Positions 1-6,437 of a DNA stretch of 19,753 nucleotides are shown piece by piece. Both the position numbers and the translations under genes were made by a program. The notes under the pieces are model-generated. The model made no database searches, was not told the origin of the DNA, and saw nothing but the letters and a program-made list of their open reading frames with translations. Source of the DNA: Scleroderma bovista (lineage: Eukaryota > Basidiomycota > Agaricomycetes > Boletales > Sclerodermataceae); NCBI GenBank assembly GCA_037178675.1, contig JAYMGJ010000838.1:1-19753 (forward strand), read 5' to 3'. Each line of letters starts with the position of its first letter. Position 1 is the stretch's first letter.

Positions 1-4
1 AAAT

Positions 5-1378
5 TCATGTGATGGTCCTGTACGTCACGGTCCATGCTGCCAGCTGGCTCATGTATGCTTTTTGGCCATCTTCATCCAAGCGTTGATGAGGGTACATCTC
101 TAGTGCCTTTCGGACAACCTCTTTCATTTCCTCTGAGGGAGGTGGGTACGCTGGGGTACGTCTTTGTCCCTGTTGTAGTGCAAAGCGTGTCATCAGGGCA
201 CTGCCTGTTCGTCAGGTTGGGCTTGGTGTTTGCTGTGACACTGCTACCTGCCCAATGGTTAGGTGTTGGAGCTGTGCTGTGAGGTCCGTGGTTGCTCTAT
301 TTGCCATCTCCACTTTGTGCAGTAGTTTCCGTTCCTTCTCCTCCTCCTGCTTCTTTCGTTCCTCCCTATCCTCCCTTTCCTCCGTCAGTTTCACTGTGTC
401 CACGTCCATTACTGCTGTGGTGAATGTTGCCCAGTCAGTGTACTCGTTGGCCAGCTGCTTCCTGATTACTTTCGGTAGGTTCTTCCTGACTTGGTAGATT
501 AGCGTTGGCCCTGCTTCGATTCCTGCTAGGGTGGCTAGTTCCATTGTGTCCTCCGCCCACTTTACATGCGTCCATTTCCTTTGCTGCTCTATTGTCTTGA
601 TTACCCTGACATCTCCTTCCAGTATTTTGTGCTCAAGCAGTTCCATCTGATACTCCCCCGATGTTTGTTTTGCGCTTCTGCCCATAGGCCATCTTGTGTT
701 GAACACTGTTACTAGATCGTTCCAGCTTGCTGGGTTGTTAACCATCAAATCTTGGTACCATTGCTCCGCTGGTGAGCTCATTCCGAGGTAATTAGTCAGC
801 GCTGTCATTTTTTGCACATCTGTGGCGAGCGGATTCAGGAACATCATGCTCTGGTTGTATGCTTTAATGAAGTCACCTGCATTCTGTGACCTGGCCCGGT
901 CCCCATAGAACACTGGGACTGTTTCAGCCATCAGTTGTGGACGAGGTGGGGGTGCTAAGTTTGCTGGGGGTGCTAAGTTTGCTGGGGGTGGTGGCGCTGG
1001 GGCTGGCGGTGCTGGTTGCGCTACAGGTGGCAGTGGTACATGCTGTGCTACAGGTGGTGGTGGTATGTGCTGTGTTATGGGTGGCAGTGGTGCGGTTGTA
1101 GGCTGTGGGAGTGTGAACGCTCGTTGTTGTTGGTTACGCGCAACAATTGTTGATGCTGGTGGGGTCAATGGTAAAAGCTCTGTAAGTTCTCTGTAGAGCT
1201 CATCGTGGTCTGGGCTGATTGGCGAAGTTTGCCTGGACAGCGGGATTCCACATGTAGATGCGTACTCCGGTGGTGAAGCTGGAGTGTATTCCGGTGACTG
1301 TGGTTCTGACGGAAACAGATACCCGCTGCCAGTGAGCAGTGATGGGGAATTCAGTGGTGTTGATGACTGTGAGGGCAA
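5..1378 (-). pseudogene. Ty3/Gypsy-like Gag polyprotein fragment with in-frame stop
   Basis: The reading frame opens at 1378 and runs 388 codons to a TGA at 212-214. The same frame then continues to a stop at 5-7, giving another Met-initiated stretch with PAYPPPSEEM and LEMYPHQRLDEDGQ motifs. Residues ~90-145 are proline-rich and repetitive. Residues ~150-325 look like a retrotransposon Gag capsid region (FYGDRARSQNAGDFIKAYNQ, then a WYQDL...WNDLVTVFNTRWP block). Residues ~330-355 are highly charged (EEREDREERKKQEEEKERK) and probably coiled coil. No zinc knuckle, protease, RT or integrase lies within the window, and no LTR is recognised. The family call is by pattern recognition of fungal Gag proteins; the TGA is most simply a nonsense mutation. 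The fragment ends 290 bases upstream of its start codon, at a telomeric tract, so it is the remnant of a broken chromosome end. Confidence 0.6.
951..986. repeat. 18-bp tandem duplication inside the Gag proline-rich region
   Basis: Two exact adjacent copies of an 18-bp unit (951-968 and 969-986) encode the repeated Ala-Asn-Leu-Ala-Pro-Pro segment of the Gag fragment. A looser 30-odd-bp repeat follows at about 1018-1085. These are in-frame expansions of the proline-rich linker. Confidence 0.8.
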
Positions 1379-1667
1379 GAAGTGACCTCTTGTGTCATGC
1401 TGCAGGTTTCTATGAGACAGATTGACAGTAGTGCTGTGGTGGTTTTGGACAAAGCTTGGACTCAGCTGGTTGTTTTGATTTTTTCTGACACGTGTAGGTT
1501 GTGCGGTGTCCTCGTGCTTGTACGGTTGCTTCTGTTTGGTGGTGCGGTGTGGTGAACAGTGTGGTATGGTGAACGGTGCTGTGCATCTAGTATCAAGCTC
1601 AGGTTGAGCCCACTCTCATTACCACGATGGGACAGTGAGGACTTGTCACGAATAGTGCTCTGTGGTG
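1379..1667. other. Non-coding leader of the Gag fragment
   Basis: I see no convincing ORF, LTR terminus, primer-binding site or RNA gene here. It is the DNA 5' of the Gag start codon on the minus strand and ends where telomeric repeats begin, so any LTR that lay further upstream has been lost. Confidence 0.5.
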
Positions 1668-1682
1668 TTAGGGTTAGGGGGG
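1668..1682 (+). repeat. Internal telomeric tract at Gag / PLE-A junction
   Basis: The tract reads GTTAGGG-TTAGGGGGG and joins the Gag leader to the 3' terminus of PLE copy A. It has the same G-rich polarity as the true telomere at the right end. The reading is that a chromosome broke in the Gag element, telomere repeats were added, and the PLE was then primed on that end. Confidence 0.8.
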
Positions 1683-1683
1683 A

Positions 1684-1706
1684 GCAAAATCGCGAAGCGA
1701 TTTTGC
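1684..1706 (-). other. Perfect 10-bp terminal hairpin of PLE-A RNA
   Basis: GCAAAATCGC and GCGATTTTGC form a perfect 10-bp stem around a GAA loop, immediately before the C-run that ends the element RNA. Subfamily B has the same hairpin lengthened by one A-T pair (7450-7474), so pairing is kept while length changes. It is a candidate RT-recognition or 3'-end protection structure; that role is inferred. Confidence 0.75.
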
Positions 1707-1738
1707 GATTAGCCAGCTTACTGACTGAGAGACGAAGG

Positions 1739-1814
1739 CGAAAGGGAAGGTGGTTCCTGTGCGGGGACAGAAGACCGGTGACCTTTCGGCGTTGTTGCCT
1801 CGTCAGCCCTTTCG
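1739..1814 (-). ncRNA. Hammerhead ribozyme (type I), PLE-A 3' pLTR
   Basis: Read on the minus strand: stem I 5' strand CGAAAGGG (1814-1807), core CTGACGA (1806-1800), stem II GGC-AACAAC-GCC (1799-1788), core GAAA (1787-1784), stem III GGU/ACC (1783-1781 with 1751-1749) enclosing an extra UUCUGU/ACAGGAA-type hairpin, UU at 1748-1747, then stem I 3' strand CCCUUUCG (1746-1739). Predicted cleavage lies between 1747 and 1746. Subfamilies B and C change stems I and II while keeping pairing. Hammerheads are known in PLE pLTRs. The weakest point is the short stem III and the UU cleavage dinucleotide. Confidence 0.87.
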
Positions 1815-1820
1815 TTATCT

Positions 1821-1828
1821 CTTATATA
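1821..1828 (-). promoter_or_regulatory. TATA-like box upstream of the hammerhead
   Basis: The minus strand reads TATATAAG here, 7 nt upstream of stem I. The same position carries ATAAAAG in subfamily B (about 7593-7600, 12352-12359) and TATATAAA in C (18035-18042). A start ~30 nt downstream would fall inside the ribozyme, so such transcripts would lack an intact 5' hammerhead. Promoter function is inferred from sequence only. Confidence 0.45.
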
Positions 1829-1906
1829 CATGATCCGACGCTGAGTCGGAAACTCAAACGACGGGGTTGAAACGAACACGTTTCGCATAGCCCACCCTAA
1901 TCGCCC

Positions 1907-1982
1907 AATCGCTACCAAGCTGGCAAGCGTCTCCGATGCCAAGAACTCCGTCGGAGGAGGCAGAGCGGCACTACACACAGCC
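1907..1982 (-). other. Conserved structured block of pLTR with covarying hairpin
   Basis: This ~75-nt block is the best conserved stretch between subfamilies A, B (about 7677-7753, 12437-12512) and C (about 18126-18199). All share CTGGCAAGCGTCTCCGATGC and GGCAGAGCGGCACTACAC. Between them a small hairpin differs by paired changes: CTCC-GTC-GGAG in A (1946-1956), CCAC-GTT-GTGG in B (7717-7727), CCAC-GTA-GTGG in C (18162-18172). Compensatory change across three subfamilies supports a functional RNA structure. The function is unknown; RT binding is a guess. Confidence 0.65.
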
Positions 1983-2316
1983 GTCACGGGTCAGGGATAG
2001 GTAAACTACTTACCCGGTCCAATTTGATTGGATCCCAAAACATCGGGATTTTAATCACCGTGTGACATCGTAACCCCTTGGGGGTACGTCAACGCTAGAG
2101 GCGTTACCTCGTTGCGGTGCTTCCATTGCATCAAAACGTTTCGTTCTGAGCCCTATCCCGGGGTCTTGGCTCCGCTTGCAGAGCGGACATGCCTAGGGCA
2201 TGAGGCCGGAGGCCTCATGTCCACCGGACCGAACCGGAGTCCGACCGGAGTTCCGCACCAAGATAACAATGTTACTCCGTCGGAGCGGAGAGAAGTGATC
2301 ACATAGCCGGGGGAAT

Positions 2317-2336
2317 GGTAACGAATCGGAGTTACC
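2317..2336. other. Covarying 6-bp hairpin with constant 8-nt loop
   Basis: GGTAAC pairs with GTTACC across an 8-nt loop. In B the stem is GGTAGC/GCTACC (8085-8104) and in C GTGACG/CGTCAC (18490-18509), each with an 8-nt loop. Several paired changes preserve the helix, as expected for a selected RNA fold. The same fold is present in A2 and A3. Confidence 0.6.
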
Positions 2337-2494
2337 GGCGGGATCGGACCTTGGGCCTGCTCCGCACTATTCCCAACTCGTTGAAGAACTTCTGCCCGGG
2401 CCCCATGTGCCTTACGGGGAAAGTTCGGAGAAACTTCGGAGGGATTTGTCCGACCGGAGTCGGACCGAGCCTGGGCTCGCAGACAGCTAGTGCC

Positions 2495-2543
2495 TGATCA
2501 CGTGACCGGTCCGCATTGAACCGATAGCCGGTGATCACGTGAC
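2495..2543. promoter_or_regulatory. Paired CACGTG motifs (conserved dyad block)
   Basis: Two TGATCACGTGA motifs lie 36 nt apart with CCGG on their inner sides. The block is almost unchanged in A2, B1 (8263-8311) and C (18668-18716), and slightly changed in A3, although the surroundings differ. CACGTG is the palindromic core bound by bHLH factors in fungi. The motifs could be DNA sites or part of an RNA fold; the sequence alone does not decide. Confidence 0.5.
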
Positions 2544-2609
2544 GGCCGGGGCTACCCAGCCTCCCTTCTAGGAATTTTAAACTCCGCCGGTTCCTAGCCT
2601 ACACCACCG

Positions 2610-2708
2610 GTTAGGTATGGTTAGGTTCGGTTAGGTTCGGTGTTTAACCCGATTGGGTACAATTTAGGTACTAGTTAGGTTCGCGGTTAAGGTTTGGTTA
2701 GGTTTTTG
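2610..2708 (+). repeat. Degenerate telomere-like tract 3' of the RT ORF
   Basis: The tract has repeated GGTTAGGT units separated by TATGG, TTCGG and similar words, in the same polarity as the telomere. It lies between the RT stop codon and the main body of the pLTR. Equivalent tracts occur in B (about 8375-8480), A3 (about 13938-14040) and C (18787-18884). It may be captured old telomere sequence or a built-in site that can anneal to telomeric DNA. Confidence 0.7.
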
Positions 2709-2769
2709 GTTCGAACAAAAGCCGAGAATCCTGTACGGATGCTTCTAGCCTATAACCGGATTGCCCAAA

Positions 2770-5700
2770 TTAGACCATCATATCATCGATATCGATGTCG
2801 ACCAATTGGTCCCAGTAATCGGGAGATTCGTCCCGAGTACTGTCTAGCTCAGCAAGAAGCGATCGCTTCCAAGCTTGTGACACGTCGAATAGGTTGCGCG
2901 TACGCTTTCTACTCACGAGCCACCGTTTATCACATAATCCAGCACGTTTGACGTCGAAGATGGTTTCCTCGACCGAGCGTCCGGCGGACTCACCGTCGGT
3001 CAGCCTACCATAATGGGTAACAACCCAGTCGCAAGGCCGCTCAGACGGCACCACGTTCCGCCACCGCGCGCTAGCCTGAACTTGGCCGAGACTAGCACAC
3101 TCCCCTGAAGAGGAGGGCCCATCAGCGGTACCATTGGATCCGGAGGACCCGCCGGCTCCCTGCCAGTCACCCCGAGGGGGAGCAGGAGGCTGTTGCTTAG
3201 CGACGGAAACAGGATACTCGTCTATAACGAACGTCCGAGCTTCCGGAGTGAACCCGATAGACCTTCCTAAGGGAATACCAGGCCGGAACTCATGTCGGGA
3301 CCTTTCAGCGGCGTCTTCCGTACGCCACATGTGGTCATAGATGCCGTTTAAATACGTCATCCATTGGGATGTGATAGTCTTGCCGAGTTCATCGACATTG
3401 AACGCATACCATGCCGGATTAAACTCGGTCTTAAGGACCAGAACGGGCCGTGCGGGTTCCGGCTCGGAGAGCCGTTGTTCCCACCGTTCTGCCAGGTGAT
3501 CCTTAGTCCAAGTTAAAACCAACTTTTCTGGATACCCACGCGCCATATAGAGACCCTTAAGGTCTTTAATGGCTGAGACATACTCTTCGACAGAGGACGA
3601 GAGCGTGGCCAGGCGTGACATCTCACCGATGTAAGTTCCCCGTTTTACATCTTTAGGGTGGTGAGATACCCATGGTATGCGTTCTTTGTGGTTTAGTTTC
3701 TTCTGATAGGGTCGGTGCCCGATCTGACCGGTAACCGGATCGAGATACACCAGCATGTCCAGGAATGGAACGTTATATTCCGAAACTTCCCACAGTAGCC
3801 GAACACGTTCTTTGCCCGGGTCATCGTATCGCAAGATCGATGCCACCTTAAGTGCGTTTTCCGCACTATCGGCATATACAATTCCAAGAACGTCATCGAT
3901 ATATCTACCGATGAATGCCCACCCTAAGTCCTTAAGCGATCGTTCGCTGGAGAACAGGTGTTCCTCAAAGTAGGCACCCCATAGATTAGCGATGTCAGGC
4001 GACGGGGCCTGGCCCATTGCTAAGCCCTGAGTTTGGAGCCAGTAGCGTCCTTGAAATTCGACTACATTATTTAAATTGGCTATGAGCAAACACCGGCGGA
4101 ATAATTCTATTTGCCGTTCATTAAGCGTGTTCGCATAGTGTGCCTTGAATAGTAACATCACTATATCAAGTGCTTCTTCCAAGGGGATACTCGGATAGAA
4201 GGCGACGACATCGCCGCTCACTAACCAGGCCTTTTTAGACCGGTCAAGCCGTAATGTTGAGAACTTTCGTGCAAGGTGCTTGGTCCCATGTAACACGAAT
4301 TTGCAGCGCTCTACGAGCGGCTTCAACATTTTGGAAACGTACTTAGCAACAGGGGCCTGGGCGCTGGAGTGACAGGGAATTATGGGCCGGTGTTTAACCG
4401 GCTTCTTATGTATCTTTGGGATAACATAGAACCGAGGAATACTCGGCAAACCCTCAGACCCTTCGGCCGGACATTTGTTTACCAGAAATTTAACAAGTTG
4501 CTCGCTCGCGCCTTCGGAGTCTAGCCCCTCGGCGATAGCACGAACTTCTCGTACGGTTTCCATGAGAATATCATGGCATCGGTCAGATGAGATGGACTCA
4601 TACTGTGATGCATCGTTCAGGATAGACTCGACGCCCTCTATGAACCATTGCTTCGTGATTATAGCTACACCGAGGTTCTTATCGGTAATCGTCACAATGA
4701 GCTTATTTGCCTGTAGTGAGTCCTGGACGGCCTGCCAATCGATGAGACTAGAAGCGTAATCTCTGTGGGTTACGATCGTGGGTACGACTTCGGATATATA
4801 ATTATTCACGTAAGTCCCTCCCGCGTCAAGGCCGTCCTGAATATATTGCTCCGGAATCGGGGCCTCCTTCTTCCTGGGAAGATGGAGGTCATAATCAGGG
4901 TCATAGTCGGTCTGTTGTTCGAGCGCGCCGCTACGCGCTTCCTCATTCATGAAGTGAATACGCCATCTCAGTCGTTCACAAAAATCATGATATGCCTTTG
5001 CTACTAATGTCCCTAAGGGACGTCTAGAATACATGTAGCGAAGGCCAACAGAAAGCGATGATGATATTTGACGGGGTAGTTCCACCCCGGGACCCACGTG
5101 CACAGCCGACCGGAACCTCATAGCTTCCACCATGGCAGGAGGAGCCGAAGAAACGAGATAGCGGAGTGCTAGATCCAGGGGTAAGTCAAGAATCTCATCC
5201 GGGTACGAGAGCGGATTTTCGTACCTCCAACAGGCGGCGGCGACTATTCTCTCGCCTTGCCTTTGCCTTTCCTGTCGGACGCGTTGGAGGGACCAGGTTT
5301 GGGGCCCGCGGACTTCTTGTCCTTGGTATAAGTTCCCCCTTGTTTCCCTGGTTTCTTGCCGGTGGCCTTGGCTTTGGCCTGTCTTCCGGCGCTTCCTCCC
5401 ACGCTCTTCTTCCCCTTCTTGGCCGGTTTGTCCACAAGGCCGTTTCGGACCATGTATTTGTGGACTTCGGACTAATGACAACGATACGTCAAGATCAGAA
5501 AGAAGGAAGTGATCTGATGGACCTACGAAGGGTTTGAATTTGAGCATGCGCTTCTCAAGCGCGCGTTGCACCAAATCCTCCATCCGCGACTCCTCGGTTG
5601 CGTCACCCATTTCGACGTCCGCGGTGTCTTTAAGCTTCTTCTTGGCCGCCTCACGTGTCTCAGCGGCGAACCCTTTCGCTTCCTGGAGAACCAGGATGCG

Positions 5701-6390
5701 TACGCCGAACTGGACAAGGTCCTCCTTGAGGTCCTTTGTGATGCGTGCGAACGTCGGATCGGTTTCCCATTTCGCGATACGTTCGCCGCCATTGTTGTCC
5801 GGCACGATGAGAGGCCGCTGGTGCAGCTTACTCATGCGCTTGACAACCTCGGCGACGGCGCAATCCCAGTCATTAAGCCAATTCTGGGGTCGCACCGCCT
5901 CCTCGAAGAAGTCCCGTTCTTCGGTCTTCAACTTGATGGCCAGATCAAGGGCGTCGGCCCGACACTGGTCAACAAGCTTCTGGAACGAAGCCTCGGGTTT
6001 CTCTTCCATGGGTGAATCAAGCCAAGGCTTGTTAAACTGGAAGACAGGGACGTGCAAGCCCTGGATGGCCGTCGGGAAGGTCCCGTTGGCCTTGTGCCGC
6101 TCTAGTTTCGCCAGGGAAGCGATGACCGAAGCCTTTCGCTCCCCGACGTCTTGGAGGGCACGGAAGTGGGGTCGAAGCGTCTCACGGAAATCGACCGGCA
6201 CAAGTGCCAGGAGTTCCGTTAACGACGTAGCCATCCCTAGGGACAGTGTCCGCGCCGTCGACGCAGCATGAGGAAAATCGCCAGAAGCTTTGACGAAAGC
6301 CTCGATGCTCCCATGCACGTAACCCGCTTGCGCGGGAGACATCGCACGGTGGCGAGAGGGGCCAGCAACTGGGGAGCGGGGTTCAGCCAT
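2770..6390 (-). CDS. Penelope-like reverse transcriptase, 1206 aa (copy A)
   Basis: This is the RT of a telomere-attached PLE, expected to extend chromosome ends using element RNA as template. Residues 1-288 are a helical, charged domain of unknown function. Residues ~289-385 are an Arg/Gln/Glu-rich stretch that overlaps a conserved Lys-rich frame and may be intron read-through. From ~390 comes the PLE N-terminal extension (WRYENPLSYPDEIL, LSVGLRYMY). The RT follows, with DKNLG at 570, PKIHKKP at ~658-664, GDVVAFYPSI with Asp727, QGLAMGQAPSPD at ~788 and YIDD at 830-833, so the catalytic Asp residues are intact. A C-terminal ~250-residue extension ends with a conserved KRWLVSRKRTRNLFDV block. 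No GIY-YIG endonuclease is visible. I chose the Met at 6390, not 6414: copy B starts at the equivalent Met, and the context has G at -3 and +4. Confidence 0.9.
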   Translation of the reverse strand: MAEPRSPVAGPSRHRAMSPAQAGYVHGSIEAFVKASGDFPHAASTARTLSLGMATSLTELLALVPVDFRETLRPHFRALQDVGERKASVIASLAKLERHKANGTFPTAIQGLHVPVFQFNKPWLDSPMEEKPEASFQKLVDQCRADALDLAIKLKTEERDFFEEAVRPQNWLNDWDCAVAEVVKRMSKLHQRPLIVPDNNGGERIAKWETDPTFARITKDLKEDLVQFGVRILVLQEAKGFAAETREAAKKKLKDTADVEMGDATEESRMEDLVQRALEKRMLKFKPFVGPSDHFLLSDLDVSLSLVRSPQIHGPKRPCGQTGQEGEEERGRKRRKTGQSQGHRQETRETRGNLYQGQEVRGPQTWSLQRVRQERQRQGERIVAAACWRYENPLSYPDEILDLPLDLALRYLVSSAPPAMVEAMRFRSAVHVGPGVELPRQISSSLSVGLRYMYSRRPLGTLVAKAYHDFCERLRWRIHFMNEEARSGALEQQTDYDPDYDLHLPRKKEAPIPEQYIQDGLDAGGTYVNNYISEVVPTIVTHRDYASSLIDWQAVQDSLQANKLIVTITDKNLGVAIITKQWFIEGVESILNDASQYESISSDRCHDILMETVREVRAIAEGLDSEGASEQLVKFLVNKCPAEGSEGLPSIPRFYVIPKIHKKPVKHRPIIPCHSSAQAPVAKYVSKMLKPLVERCKFVLHGTKHLARKFSTLRLDRSKKAWLVSGDVVAFYPSIPLEEALDIVMLLFKAHYANTLNERQIELFRRCLLIANLNNVVEFQGRYWLQTQGLAMGQAPSPDIANLWGAYFEEHLFSSERSLKDLGWAFIGRYIDDVLGIVYADSAENALKVASILRYDDPGKERVRLLWEVSEYNVPFLDMLVYLDPVTGQIGHRPYQKKLNHKERIPWVSHHPKDVKRGTYIGEMSRLATLSSSVEEYVSAIKDLKGLYMARGYPEKLVLTWTKDHLAERWEQRLSEPEPARPVLVLKTEFNPAWYAFNVDELGKTITSQWMTYLNGIYDHMWRTEDAAERSRHEFRPGIPLGRSIGFTPEARTFVIDEYPVSVAKQQPPAPPRGDWQGAGGSSGSNGTADGPSSSGECASLGQVQASARWRNVVPSERPCDWVVTHYGRLTDGESAGRSVEETIFDVKRAGLCDKRWLVSRKRTRNLFDVSQAWKRSLLAELDSTRDESPDYWDQLVDIDIDDMMV
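5244..6390 (-). CDS. Spliced ORF1 product with Lys-rich tail, ~363 aa (copy A)
   Basis: This would be made if the 55-nt intron at 5472-5526 is removed. Codons 1-288 are shared with the RT ORF (6390-5527). The reading then joins TTC to TCC and enters a second frame (5471-5247) of 75 codons, stopping at TAG 5244-5246. The tail begins SEVHKYMVRNGLVDK and is packed with Lys/Gly/Ala (KAKATGKKPGKQ, TKDKKSAGPKPGPSN, DRKGKGKARE). It is strongly basic, consistent with nucleic-acid binding or nuclear import, and so Gag-like in character. This frame is better conserved between A and B than the overlapping RT frame. No RNA evidence is available; the alternative is that the RT frame alone is used. Confidence 0.5.
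5472..5526 (-). other. Candidate 55-nt spliceosomal intron (copy A)
   Basis: On the minus strand it starts GTAGGT and ends CATTAG, with TTGAC as a possible branch site ~17 nt before the 3' end. Copy B has a same-length intron at the same codon with the stronger donor GTGAGT. The length is typical of basidiomycetes. It is 3n+1 long and has no stop in the retained frame in either copy, so both retained and spliced RNAs are translatable but into different frames. Confidence 0.6.
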
Positions 6391-6437
6391 GACGAACTGT
6401 TGTTTATGACACACCGCAAGTTTGTAAGCACGTTTAG

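Larger units (their letters stand above)
1674..2670 (-). repeat. pLTR of PLE-A, 3' copy
   Basis: This block is repeated at 6438-7434 (no difference seen) and, with scattered substitutions, at about 13003-14000. It holds, in minus-strand order, a degenerate telomere-like start, a CACGTG dyad, several hairpins, a TATA-like box, a hammerhead ribozyme, a perfect terminal hairpin and a C-run ending in TAAC. No ORF in it is conserved across subfamilies. The conserved signals are structural or regulatory. PLE pLTRs arise from tandemly arranged units, which explains the copy on each side of the ORF. Confidence 0.85.

Noticed and set aside
212..214. In-frame TGA in Gag as a recoded codon
   Set aside because: No downstream structure or known recoding for this family is evident; a nonsense mutation in a dead fragment is simpler.
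1771..1787. Hammerhead with a small local stem III (GG-UCA-CC) right after GAAA
   Set aside because: It leaves no U-H cleavage dinucleotide in place and ignores the matching stem I strand at 1739-1746, which the larger fold uses and which covaries.
1718..1987. 89-codon minus-strand ORF in the pLTR, repeated at 6482-6751
   Set aside because: It overlaps the ribozyme and structured block, and it is not kept open in A3, B or C. It repeats only because the pLTR is repeated.
5244..5400. A second intron or a classic -1 slippery site restoring the RT frame after the Lys-rich tail
   Set aside because: No good GT donor is conserved between A and B before the TAG. A GGGAAAC heptamer exists near 5340 but is in the wrong phase.
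5534..6271. 245-codon plus-strand ORF opposite the N-terminal domain
   Set aside because: Antisense shadow of a conserved minus-strand frame; the Ser/Arg-rich product has no recognisable feature, and the matching ORF in copy B is broken into shorter pieces.
2770..6390. GIY-YIG endonuclease in the RT protein
   Set aside because: RGTYIGEMSRL after the RT only superficially resembles it; it sits in the thumb region common to PLE RTs and no catalytic module follows.
6391..6414. Upstream in-frame Met giving an 8-residue longer RT
   Set aside because: Copy B lacks an equivalent Met, and the downstream Met has better context and begins the conserved protein sequence.
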